Shown piece after piece: positions 1 to 10,589 of a stretch of DNA of 64,000 nt. The notes below the pieces were generated by a model. That model saw only the letters and a list, made by a program, of their open reading frames with translations. It searched no databases and was not told the DNA's origin. This DNA comes from Planococcus citri (lineage: Eukaryota; Arthropoda; Insecta; Hemiptera; Pseudococcidae). The position numbers and the translations under genes were made by a program. The stretch lies in assembly GCF_950023065.1 (NCBI RefSeq), contig NC_088681.1, positions 59,988,836-60,052,835 of the forward strand, given 5' to 3'. Numbering within the stretch: the stretch's first letter is position 1; each line of letters starts with the position of its first letter.

Positions 1-211
1 TTACAAAAATTACTTAAGGTATTTTTTTTCATACAAGAAAAAGCGAGCATGCATTATCGAAATTTTTCTGCAAAAATCAGGACTGGCAATTTTATCAAAT
101 AGAAGGGGCTGTAGGCAGTTTCTGGCAAAAAAGCTAGATTCTTGGACAATTTTTTGAAAAAAAAAATAATCTTCTTTAAAACTTTCGGAAAAAATGAGAC
201 TACTCGTACTT
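1..211. repeat. AT-rich degenerate spacer repeat
   Basis: Low-complexity A/T-rich DNA with irregular units of about 25-35 bases built around ggcaaaaa, gacaatttt and tgaaaaaa words. The same unit type fills every spacer between the gene copies. No supportable gene is present. Confidence 0.6.
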
Positions 212-1595
212 GGGTCATTCCACGTAAATTGGGCCAAGAAGTGGTAGGTGGGTTCGGCGATTTTTTTGAAATTTTTCCTGTGGAAAGATCTTCTGAAGGG
301 ATGACCAATGGCGCAAATCGCAGCCCTCTAGCCCATTTTTAACGACAGCCAGGGGGTGTCAAAGTTTTCAGTGAACTTAAAATATCATCCATTTCAGCAG
401 TGGATTACTCGATAACCACGATACCTACCAAAATGGAACTTTTTTCCATAGTTAGAGGTTTTGAAAGGATTTTTGGTGATATCATAAAAATCAGTGTTGC
501 CACTTTTTTTCATACAAAAAATTAGCTCAAAAATTTTCAAAACGTAGTTTTTCATATCGTTCCGACTCTCAAAAATTCTGAAAAACATATATTATGGACA
601 ACTGTTTATGCTGAACAACATATTAAAAATTGGGATGGTAACTTGTCGCAAAGTCGATTTAAAAAAATTTAAACTTTGCGAAAAAATGCGATTTATTGAT
701 TTAAAACATAAAAAAAAGTTTTGATTGGTAAAGTTGACCCATATGACTCCTATTTTTACGTATCTGTTGAAAAACGCCTTTCACTCGATAAAATGAACTC
801 ATCACAAAAAAATCAAAATTCGAAAAAATTCAATTTCCAATTCCAAGCATCAAAAAAAGTTTAAATTTATTCTGTTGTCCTATTTTGACCTCTTTCTGAC
901 GTATTTAATGAAAAAGTTGATGAAAATCACACACACACAAAAAAATTAAAATTTGTTTATTTTTTGAATTTTTTCAAATTTTGATTTTTTGTGATGAGTT
1001 AATTTTACCGAGTGAAGGGAGTTTTTCAACTTTTTCAACGGATACGTAAAAATAGGGATCAAATGGGTCAACTTTACCAATCAAAACTTTTTTTCGCGTT
1101 TTAAATCAAAAAATCGCATTTTTTCGCAAAGTTTAAATTTTTGTAAATCGACTTTGCGACAAGTTACCATCCCAATTTTTTAATATGTTGTTCAGCATAA
1201 ACAGTTGTCCATAATATATTTTTTTCAGAATTTTTGAGAGTCGGAACGATATGAAAAACTACGTTTTGAAACTTTTTGAGCTAATTTTTTGTATGCAAGA
1301 AAGTGGCAACACTGATTTTTATGATATCACTAAAAAGCCTTTCAAAACCTCTAACTATGGGAAAAAGTTCCATTTTGGTAGGTATCGCGGTTCTCGAGTA
1401 ATTCACTGCTGAACTAGGATGATATTTCAAATTCACTGAAAACTTTGACACCCCCTGGCTGTCGTTAAAAATGGGCTAGAGGGCTACGATTTGCGCCATT
1501 GGTCATCCCTTCGGAAGATCTTTTCACAGGAAAAATTTCAAAAAAATCGCCGAGCCCACCTACCACTTCTTGGTCCAATTGACATGGAATGACCC
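212..1595. mobile_element. Foldback DNA element, family 1, copy A
   Basis: Two long arms form an inverted repeat. The left end reads gggtcattccacgt and the right end is its complement, with one changed base (acatggaatgaccc). The arms can be followed inward for roughly 600 bases each, to a loop near 860-940. The 4-bp sequence actt lies directly outside both ends (208-211 and 1596-1599), as expected of a target-site duplication. There is no transposase ORF, so this is a non-autonomous foldback element or large MITE. Copies B (10590-11994) and C (61870-63235) have the same ends and their own 4-bp duplications. Superfamily undetermined; 4-bp duplications are known for Sola and some Academ elements, among others. 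Confidence 0.85.
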
Positions 1596-1906
1596 ACTTG
1601 GAATTTCTGCACAAAAACAAAATTTTCAATTAATTCTGAAAAAAACGAGAGTTTTTGTCAATTTTCTGCAAAAAAAAACCTCAATCTTCGGCAATTTTTC
1701 AAAAAAGCGAAAATTTTTGTAAATTTTTGAAAAAGCGAGAACTTTTTACAAAATGATTTCAAATAAAAAGTTCGAATTTGACATATTTAGCTAAGAGCAG
1801 AGCTGTGTATGAGACTTATTGGCAAAAAATGATATTTTTGTAGATCTTTTGCAACTTTTTGTTTTGGCTAGGAAAACATTGAATAATTATTGGAAAAAAG
1901 TAAATA
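1596..1906. repeat. AT-rich degenerate spacer repeat
   Basis: Continuation of the spacer repeat, with units such as gagagtttttgtcaattttc followed by gcaaaaaaa. The stretch just left of the MITE (attattggaaaaaa) matches an uninterrupted paralogous sequence at about 18528-18580. Confidence 0.55.
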
Positions 1907-2432
1907 CAGTAAGTCCCGCTTATTAGAATCGATTTGGGACTAGGTATGTTTGATTCTATAAACCGGAGTAGGTATTCTATAAAGCGGAAGGATAAAAAAA
2001 TGCAAAATTCCAAATTATGTTGAAATTTTATCAGTTTTTGATGTGTTTTGAAGTTAATTCTAATACTTTTTCAGTTTTTTAGTCACGTTTGGCCTTTTAA
2101 TATGTTTTGAACACTTTTTTGTATGATTTTTATAAAATTAAAAAAAAATTCCATCATCTTATACCAATTTTCACCAATTTAAATATTTATTTTTGCGTTA
2201 TTATGCCATTTTTACAAGTTTTTATCCAATTTTTGTTAAATTTTGCCAAAATTCATGATTTTTTCCCATTTTTGAAGATTTTTCAATTCTATAAACCGAT
2301 TGAAATGCTCTTTTTATTCCAATAGGCGGAAAAATTTGCATGTAAGAAGATACAAACGTTCTGTCCCAGCGCATTTGATTCCATTAACCGAATTAATCTA
2401 TTATCCGCGATTCTAATAAGCGGGACTTACTG
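1907..2432. mobile_element. Tc1/mariner (pogo-type) MITE
   Basis: A 526-bp element with terminal inverted repeats beginning cagtaagtcccgcttatt and ending with the complement (aataagcgggacttactg). It is flanked by TA at 1905-1906 and 2433-2434, the usual Tc1/mariner target duplication. A second inverted pair inside the ends (ttctataaaccgg near 1951 and ttctataaaccga near 2286) strengthens the symmetry. No transposase ORF. The related spacer at 18528-18580 runs through the same flanks without the insert, which acts as an empty-site control. Confidence 0.8.
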
Positions 2433-3218
2433 TATTTTTAACAATTTTGCAAAAATGTGGGCGATTTTTTTTCCGATTTTTGTTGAAAAGACGAGAGATT
2501 ATTCTTTGACAATTTTGGGCAAATAAGGTAAGCGACAATTTTAAGCAAGATGGAAGTGCTTATTCAAAAATGCCAAAAAGCATAACATATTGGCGTTGAA
2601 GTTTCTTATATTGAAAATCATTTTTTTGTACCTCACAAATTAAGCATAAATTTTCCGAAGCTTTAGCTCTCGCTTCACTCCGGAAGAATTGAAAATGTTC
2701 TGTTCTCTTTTTGAATTTGATTTTCAAATACCAATCCCCCCCCCACAAAGAAAAAAAGTTGCGAATTTTCGATTTTGGATTTCAGCACCTACCAACTTTG
2801 CAATAAAACAATTCAAATTTTTTGTCAAGTAAAAGAAAAAAATGGTTTTTGAACATTAGAAATTATTTAACATTTTTGTTTCCAACTGCTCCTTCCAAAA
2901 TTTGTTCGAACCACATCTGACTAATTAGCATGAAAAATACTGGATGAGGTGTGGGGTAAAAAGACGAGAAAATCTAACGCAGTAAATTAACATTGATCAT
3001 GTATTCACATACAATGCATCCTTTACAAAACAGCAGAAAATAACGTCATCAAATAAAAAAATTAAAAAAGTACAATATTGACAACTATGATTATAATGAA
3101 ATGAATTCCTATTCGAACGTAATAAAACGTCGTAAAAATATTGCTCGACAAGACCACTCCAGAGCAAAAAACGTGAAAAAACTCAAGAAAATGTGCTTTT
3201 TAAATGGGTCTAACTTAA
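2433..3218. other. Spacer and 3' flank of copy 1
   Basis: From 2433 to about 2560 the AT-rich repeat resumes. From 2560 to 2900 there is unclassified single-copy-looking AT-rich DNA, including a short C run at 2737. From about 2930 to 3218 lies the 3' flank of gene copy 1; its words (catcaaataaaaaa, tacaat) recur in the 3' flanks of copies 5 and 7, so this part belongs to the duplicated unit. No gene seen. Confidence 0.45.
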
Positions 3219-4994
3219 CTATGGATCACAAAGGTACGTCAGCTTGAATTTCGTAACTTCCTCGTCGCTTTTCAAGCACCATGATAGAACTGAGATGAAA
3301 GAAGGTCTCGATTTATAATCAGTATCTCTTGCGTTTTCTTTCAAAAAATCAATTATACGTGTTTTCAACTGCAGCAGGATTTCTTCATTCGAAACAAATA
3401 AGTCAGTAAATTTGACGAGCTGTTCTGTAGGAACAAATAAAGCAATGTCCAATATTTGGTTTTGGATTAAAGGTGACGACACGAGGTGATTTTTAAAATT
3501 CTTGGCTACATCAACATCGTTGAAAGCTTCGCTGATAAATTCGTCGAATTCTTTCGATTTCTGAATGAACTTTTTACTACAATTACGCCATCGATTATCA
3601 AAAGAAGTAGACTGTAATAATTGTTGTTTGAAGTTTCTCGCTGGCTGAATTTCGGGCAGTAAAAAGTTTACGAAATCATTCAAGTCGTTTAAATACATTT
3701 CTTGAAGGAGAAATCCGCATAAGTCAAGGACCCTGTTGTGATCAGCCATGACGTTTTTCTTAAATTCAATAATCTCGTCTTCGTTTTGGAAACATTGCTT
3801 CATGATTTCGTGCAAATCTTCGCCTCGGATCTTATATATCAAACAATCCCAGCAACTACGCCAAAATGCGTTTCTCTCCTCGTAAGTGGCATATGAAAGA
3901 ATAGCCAGCATGAATTTTAATTTTCTCCAGAGCGGCGGATGGCAAATCAAGATGGTCAAGTCTTCATATACTTTCTCATTTGATGCGATTGCTTTAGTAG
4001 CCAAACGTTTCAGGCTTTCCGGAGCACTGTTCCATATTTCAAAACATAAATGAAAAAATTCGGAACTCACGAAGAAACCCATAAACTCAATTTGCAATAT
4101 TTTCACGAGCAGATTTGTAAAAACATTCTCGCTCATCGCATTTCTAACGTGTAGCCACGTACGTAAGACAAACTCTTCATCATAAGTAGAATTTTCCAAC
4201 AGAGCATACATCAATTCGCAACCTTTCTCTTTAAGAAATTCATCGAGCTGCTGACGGTTCAATTTTGGTAAAATGTATCGAACAAACGATCGTAAATCAC
4301 TGACAAAAAGATCAATAGCTTTTTGCAAACGCTTTTCAGGTGGAACACGATTCCAAAAATATTCCAAAGATAGCCCACTGTGAGGCATGCAACAATCAAC
4401 CATAATTTCTACGGTACTACGGCTTGCCTGAATGCGAGTTTCCATAACAACTTTCCAGTAGATGAGCAGCAGGTTATCAGTGGCATTACTCGGCAAGATC
4501 GACTCACTCGATACAACTGGATAAAATTGTCTGATATGATCTTCGAAGCAATACGTACAAGCGATTAGAAATATTTGACCTTGATCAAATCGATCACAAA
4601 GCATCATACGTTGGGCAGTTTTCGCGTAATGAATGGATCCGTCGTAATCGCACACGAAATCTTCAAAGTATTCCAACACACTGGTTTCATGGTCGTATCC
4701 AAATTTAAATACTTCTCCGTAATGTCTCCATAGCCAGCCCTTCATCGAATCTCCGAATATTTTCACATACACATCAATCATGGGATAAATCACAGATGGT
4801 AAATCGGGAATGAGCGTAGTTTTCGATGAGATAAGTTTTCCCGATGGACGAAATTCCTTCAGCGTATTGCCCGAACGATATTTGTCTACTTCGCAACGCC
4901 ATATTTCAGCACTTATGACGATCGCTGATAGTTGTTTCAGAGATACTGGAGTCGGTTGAAGAATATCGTACAATTGAGAAGTGAATTCTGCCAT
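3219..4994 (-). CDS. Tandem family copy 1: uncharacterised helical protein, 591 aa
   Basis: Intact single-exon reading frame. I do not recognise a named family and assign no function. There is no signal peptide or membrane segment, so an intracellular protein is inferred. Shared landmarks: IWRCE at about 31-35, LEYFEDFVCDYDG at 107-119, IACTYCFED at 144-152, an LPKLNRQQLDEFL helix near 245, TYEERNAFWRSCW, and a C-terminal LSWCL. The ATG was chosen because it aligns with the start of the other copies and has no in-frame ATG above it. This copy is the most divergent. It uses the FWNRVPPE form shared with copies 5 and 7, ends in TYLCDP instead of LSYL, and lacks the acidic linker completely: the strand before it runs straight into FFHLCFEIW. 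Predicted 5'-UTR intron 5030-5261. Confidence 0.85.
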   Translation of the reverse strand: MAEFTSQLYDILQPTPVSLKQLSAIVISAEIWRCEVDKYRSGNTLKEFRPSGKLISSKTTLIPDLPSVIYPMIDVYVKIFGDSMKGWLWRHYGEVFKFGYDHETSVLEYFEDFVCDYDGSIHYAKTAQRMMLCDRFDQGQIFLIACTYCFEDHIRQFYPVVSSESILPSNATDNLLLIYWKVVMETRIQASRSTVEIMVDCCMPHSGLSLEYFWNRVPPEKRLQKAIDLFVSDLRSFVRYILPKLNRQQLDEFLKEKGCELMYALLENSTYDEEFVLRTWLHVRNAMSENVFTNLLVKILQIEFMGFFVSSEFFHLCFEIWNSAPESLKRLATKAIASNEKVYEDLTILICHPPLWRKLKFMLAILSYATYEERNAFWRSCWDCLIYKIRGEDLHEIMKQCFQNEDEIIEFKKNVMADHNRVLDLCGFLLQEMYLNDLNDFVNFLLPEIQPARNFKQQLLQSTSFDNRWRNCSKKFIQKSKEFDEFISEAFNDVDVAKNFKNHLVSSPLIQNQILDIALFVPTEQLVKFTDLFVSNEEILLQLKTRIIDFLKENARDTDYKSRPSFISVLSWCLKSDEEVTKFKLTYLCDP

Positions 4995-5540
4995 CGCAGT
5001 TCAAGACTAGACTCTATTTCAATCCAAACCTAGAATCGTAGTGGTTGAATTAATACTGAGAAAAGAACAGGTGGCAAGTGCGGAATAAGTTTGTAGGCAT
5101 AATAATTGATAGAAAAGACCACTATTTGAGTTTCATAAGTCACGTAGGTATTTGCTGACTTGTCCAAAATTTCAATACCTCACAAATTAAGTACACTCTA
5201 AAAGCTGCAGGTAAGCAGTTCTCAAAAAACTAGTTTAATGATTCTCGTGAACATTACTAACCTGTTGGACAACTTTTCTTCAGTTTCGAAGTCCGTACAG
5301 CCTACCAGATCAATAATTTAAAACAATTTCATTATCGAGTTGACATTAAAATATGTACGGGTAAAACTTTCACAACCATAAGTCAAGTGATAATTCTATA
5401 CACATACTAGATCATACCTCAAAACCTCAATATGAAACAATGTAAACCAGGTTACTCTGCCACCTCAAACTGGTTGCTAGTAGTGCACCTAAATTTTTCT
5501 AGGATCGCTTGCATCGTTCACAGCATATTCATAACACCCC
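4995..5540 (-). promoter_or_regulatory. Copy 1 leader: 5'-UTR intron and upstream block
   Basis: On the minus strand an acceptor (attctag, AG at 5030-5031) lies 35 bases before the ATG, and a donor ag/gttagta starts at 5261, giving a predicted intron of 232 bases. The conserved upstream core ggatcgcttgcatcgtt is at 5502, about 508 bases from the ATG. Copies 2 and 9 and the orphan module carry the same gttagt donor and gcttgcatcg variant, which groups their leaders. Confidence 0.6.
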
Positions 5541-6080
5541 GTACTCAATTCTTGGCTCTTGAAAACACAATTTCAAACATATACGAATTTCAATCATCTG
5601 GAAACAATCTAATCAACTAAGATCTTCTTCGTAAGAGCTTTTAAAGTGTTTTAACCTCATACAGAGCACCTTTAACCATTTGAAGTAATTTCAAAGTTTT
5701 TGTTAAAATGTACATTTTTGATATTTTTGAAAACCGAACCAAATTAGAGGTGACTTCAAGCCACCGAAAAGTTGCTGGAGGCTTCAAAATGGTTTTAATT
5801 CATCTTCAGATGACTCTGTGGGTCGGAAATAAGGATCACGCCGAATTTCAGATTTTTTATGTTAAACTGCCAGCACACAAAGAATTTCTTCAAATATTCG
5901 ATTTTTACGATGCTAAATTGGTAAAAACCGATTTTCCAAAAAAAAAAAAAAAAAAAAAAAAAACAAGAAGGCAGAGTGAATAAAAAATTGGGAAATAATG
6001 AGTACCTAAAACATTTCAATGTGGAGAAAAGAGTGACTGAAAAAAAAAAACAAAAACACTTAAAATTGATATGAACTGGT
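5541..6080. other. Spacer with shared noncoding block and poly-A run
   Basis: The block around 5745-5860 (gaggtgacttcaagccacc, then gttgctggaggct) recurs near 9997, 27988, 39162, 49432 and 57490. An A run of about 24 bases lies at 5939-5963. Short open frames here are not conserved as protein. Confidence 0.5.
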
Positions 6081-7200
6081 TTTAAATTTCAAAAGTTGCA
6101 TTTTTCAAATTTTGGTCGAAATGTGAGATTTTTGGCAGCTATTGGCAATAAAGTGACAATTTTTGCAATTTCTGCTGAAAAATTCAATTGCAATAAAAAT
6201 CAAATTATTTGGGCAATTTTTTGGAAAAATAAGAAACTTGGATTTTTTTACCAAAAAAAACAATTTTTAGCCGTTTTGCTAAAAATAGCAATTTTTTTCA
6301 TGTACTTGAAAAAGTGAGAATTTCTGACAAATTTAGAAAAAGAAAGGGCTTTTCCTCAATTTCTGGCAAAAAATCTTGACTTTTGGACAACATTTGTAAA
6401 AAAAATGAAACTTTCAATAACTTTTGTAGAAAATGAGGCCTCATAGAATTTTGATAAGAAACGAGCGATTTTGTCAATTCTCTGCAAAATGAAACACGAC
6501 AATTTTCAGCAATTTTTCAAAATAGCAAAAACCAGCCTACAAAGAATTTTTTCAAACACCTATTCAATTTATACGTATGATTCTAAATTGGCAGAAACCG
6601 ACACCCCCCCCCCCCCGGGAAATGAAACAAGTAGGTAGGCAACTTTAGTAACTAAAAAAGGCTTGAAAAAACAGTCAAAAAGTAAGCAAAGAATGATGTG
6701 GTTTTTAATTTCAATAGTAAGACTGTTTTGCAAAATTTGTCCAAAAAAGTGAGATTTTTGGCAACTATTGGCAAGAAAGTGAGCATTTTTGCAATTTCTG
6801 CCGAAAAGTTCAATTTTTTGATGAAAATCGAAATATTTAGACATTTTTTTTGAAAAAATGTGGAACTTTTTGAATTTTTTCATACAAAAAAAAAACAATT
6901 TTTAGCCGTTTTCCTAAGAATCACTATTTTTTTCATACCTACTTGAAAAAATGACAACTACCTACCTGATAATTTTTGCCAAACACTTTAGCAAAAGTAA
7001 TGGCTTTTTCTCAATTTCTGGCGAAAAATTTAGACTTTCGAACAATATTTTGAAAGAAATGAAGCTTTTTAAAAGTTTTGAAAAAAATGAGGTCATTGGA
7101 AATTTGGTGAAAAAAACGAGTTTTTTTTCGAGTTTTGCAAGAAAAACGGTAATCTTCACAGAAATTTTTCGAGAAAGCAAAAATTCTTGTATATAATTAA
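6081..7200. repeat. AT-rich degenerate repeat array
   Basis: A long run of imperfect 25-35 base units with recurring words tgagatttttggcaa, gacaattttttgaaaaa and ggcaaaaaa. The array appears in two successive rounds (from about 6100 and from about 6720), the second preceded by a spacer block with a C run at 6603-6616. No coding signal. Confidence 0.6.
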
Positions 7201-7473
7201 CTATTGAGAAGGCGAAAATCAAATTCAATAATACGTTTGCATAGTTGAGATTAACATGATTGAAATACAATACTCGTGGGTATAAAATATGGACAATTTA
7301 CACAAGAATAAAATGAAATTATATAAAACGAAAAATTTTTTTTAAAATAACGAGATAGATAATCCGAAAGTGAAAATATGGATCGACAAGATCATCCCAG
7401 AACACGAATTTTACGATAAACAAAAAAACATTCCACTGGGTGCGATTATAGTAATTATTCCATCAAAACTAGA
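7201..7473. other. 3' flank of copy 2
   Basis: Conserved 3' flank, very similar to the DNA downstream of copy 3 (12840-13130): shared words ataaaatatggacaattta, aaaacgaaaaatttttt and gatcgacaagatca. No gene seen. Confidence 0.5.
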
Positions 7474-9312
7474 TCATAAATAGCTCAACTCAAATTTTGA
7501 AACTTCCTCATTACCTTCTAAACACCACGATAAAAGAGAGGTGAACGACGATTTCGGTTCCTTAGATTTATAATCAGCGACTTCTTCCTTTAAAAAATTG
7601 ATCATACGAGTTTTTAACTCGAGAAGAATTCGCTCAGTCGAGACAAAAGTGTCAATGAACTCAATAAACTGTTCTATGGGTACAGATAGAGCATCGATTG
7701 ATAATCTCGTTTGGACTGAAGGTGACGACATTAGCTCATTTTTAAAGTCTGTAGACTGATCGACGTTGTCGTAGGCATCTTTAATAAATCCATCGAACTC
7801 TTTTTGTTTCTTGACGATCTCGATGCAAGAATCACCGAATTCATCATTGAGAAAAGTAGACCGTAGTAATCGCTGTTTGAAATTTCTTGTTGCTTGCATT
7901 TCTGGTAGTAAAAATCTCGCGAATTGATTCAATTCGTCGAAATACGTCAAGGTTAGTAATCTACTACAATAATCAAGCGCCTCTTCGTCATTGGCCATGA
8001 TGTTTTTCTTGAATTGAGTAATCTCATCTTCATCTCGGAAACATAGCAGCATTATTTTATGTAAAACTTCGACCTGTGTTTTATAAATCAAATATCTCCA
8101 GCAATTATGCCAGAAAGCGTTTCTCTGCTCATAGGTGGCGTGAGAAAGGACAGCCAATAAGAACTTGAATTCGTTCGAGGTTGATGGAAGTTCATTAACG
8201 TCGAATACGTCTTCAAATAAACAATCAACCTATGTAATGCGTCTAACAGCCGAACGTTTCAAATTTTCTGCAGCAGTGTTCCATATTTCAAAACATAATT
8301 GAAGAAAATGACCAAGATCGCGATCATCGTCAACATGATCATCTTCGTCCAATTTATATTCATCTTGATCCAATTCGCAACTAACACAGACTCCCGCAAA
8401 CTCACATTTCATTATTTTCTCGACCAGTTCTGTGAAAGCAATCTCGTTCATCGCGTTTTCAACATAAATCCATGTCGATAGAATCACTTCTTCATAATAA
8501 CAAGATTTTTTCAACAAAGCATATAGTAATGCACAACCGTTGTCGTAAAGGAATTCATTGAGCTGTTGACCATCCAATTTGGGTAAGATGAATCGAACAA
8601 ACGATGGTAAATCACAGTTAAAAATATCGATAGCTTTTTCCAAACGATTTTCCAATGGAATAAGATTCCAAAAATATTCCAAAGATGGTCCATTTCGAAA
8701 TATGTAATCAAATAACACGTCTATTATATCAGGTCTGCTTAAATTGACATTTTTTCCGGCAAAAAAAATCCAGTACACGAGTTGAGAGTATTTAAAAAAG
8801 TTATCATACGGCATGATCATCTTTTTCTCTATAAATGGGTAAATTCGTACAACATCGTCTTTGAAACAATACCCACAAGCGATTAAGAATTTCTGATCGG
8901 TATCAAATCGATCACAATGCATCATACGTTCGGCTGTTCTTCCATAATGAATGGTTCCGTCGTAATCGCATACAAAATCTTCGAAGTATTCCAAAACAGA
9001 ATTTTTATGATCGTAATGAAAATGAAATACCGACAGATGATGTCTCCGTAGCCAGTTATTCATTGAAAGTCCAAATCTTTCAACATATTTTTCAATCGTA
9101 GAATAAATCACAGATGGCAAATGAGGAATGAGTATAGTTTTCAATGAGATAAGTTCACCAGCTGGACGAAACTCTTTCAACGTATTGCTCGAACGGTATT
9201 TATTTATTTCGCAGCGCCATATTTCGAGACTAATGACGATCACTGATAACTCTCTCAGTGGAGCTGGAGTTGGATGAAAAATATCGAACACGTCAGAGGT
9301 GATTTCAGCCAT
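7474..9312 (-). pseudogene. Tandem family copy 2 with one in-frame stop
   Basis: A full-length copy, 613 codons from the ATG at 9312 to the terminal stop. One internal TAG lies at 8230-8232 (codon 361), where sister copies have a serine codon (…DITSN). The two open halves (8230-9312 and 7474-8157) are in the same frame, and the 24 codons between them are open and align with sisters, so this is a single nonsense change, not a frameshift. The acidic linker is present (DQDEYKLDEDDHVDDD). The 252 codons after the stop are otherwise well preserved, suggesting a recent change, a sequencing error, or a polymorphic allele. The first 360 residues alone would lack the C-terminal half. Family role unknown. 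Confidence 0.8.
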
Positions 9313-9780
9313 TTGCAGGCTTCGATTATGACACTATTTCAATCCAAACCTGGAATCGTAAATATCGTGATGACGTGAGAAATGGGCAGGTAACATATGA
9401 CTAGAATAAGGTTAAATGCGAATGGACAGAAGACGATAATTTGAGATTCAGGTTCTAGGTACCTTATGTCGAATGATTCTCATGAACTCAACTAACCTTT
9501 TGGACAACTTTTCTACCCTTTCAATATCTTAACAGCCTAACGAATCAATATTTCAACACAATTGGATAGTTGAGTTAACATAAAATATTCACGAATAGAA
9601 CTTTCACAATCATAATTTACGTGATTATTTACACAACTAGATATCAGGAACCTCAAAACCTCAATATGAAACCGCGCAAGCCAGGTCACTCTGCCACCTC
9701 AAACAGGTTGCTTGTAGTGCACCTAAATTTTTCAAGGATCGCTTGCATCGTTAACAGCATAACTATTCAAAACATACCAT
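9313..9780 (-). promoter_or_regulatory. Copy 2 leader: short 5'-UTR intron and upstream block
   Basis: Acceptor attccag with AG at 9350-9351 and donor ag/gttagt at 9496 predict an intron of 147 bases, the shortest in the array. The upstream core ggatcgcttgcatcgtt is at 9736, 424 bases from the ATG. Confidence 0.55.
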
Positions 9781-10589
9781 ACGCAATTCTTGGCTATTGA
9801 AAACAAAATTTTGAACATATTTACGAACTTCAATCATCTGGAAACAATCATCAATCAACTTATAGATCTTCTTTTTAGGATCTTTCAATGTGTTTTAACC
9901 TCACACAAAGCACTTTTTTCAGCATTTGAAATCATTTCAAAGTTCCTGAGAAAATGTGCCTAAATTTTTGATATTTTTAAAAACTAAACCAAATTGGAGG
10001 TGACTTCAAACCACCAAAAAGTTGTTGAAGGCTCCATCTTCAAGCGACTCTTTGAGTCGAAAATAGGGATCAAGTTAAATTTCAGACCTTTTATGTTGGA
10101 CTGCCAGCATACAAAGAATTCCATCAAATATTCAATTTTTACGATGCTAAATTGGTAGAAACTGACTTCCCAAAAAAAAAAAAAAAAAAACAAACAAACA
10201 AAACAAGAAGGCAACTTTAGTAACCAAAATAAGTCGAAAAAATGATCAAACAGTGAATAAAAAATTGAAAAATCGCGAATAAAACATTTCAATGTGGAGA
10301 AAAGAGCGTCTGAAAAAAAACAGAGGGTTTTAAATTTCAAAAATTGGACTTTTTTGCAAATTTCAGTCAAAAAAGTGAGATTTTTGGCAACTATTAGTTT
10401 GCAACAAAGTGACAATTTTTGCAATTTTTAATAAAAATTAAAATATTTGGACAATTTTTTGAAAAAATAAGAAACTTGGATTTTTTTACCAAAAAAAAAA
10501 CAATTTTTAGCCTTTTCGCTAAAAATAGCAATTATTTTCATAGGTACTTGAAAAAGTGAGAATTTCTGACAATTTTAGCAAACGAAAGG
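9781..10589. other. Spacer with shared blocks and AT-rich repeat
   Basis: Contains the gaggtgacttcaaaccacc block near 9997, an A run near 10169-10190, and degenerate AT-rich repeat units from about 10330 up to the foldback element. No gene seen. Confidence 0.5.

Noticed and set aside
8158..8232. Short intron in copy 2 instead of a stop codon
   Set aside because: The 24 codons between the two open halves stay in frame and align with sister proteins. No donor or acceptor is needed or visible there.
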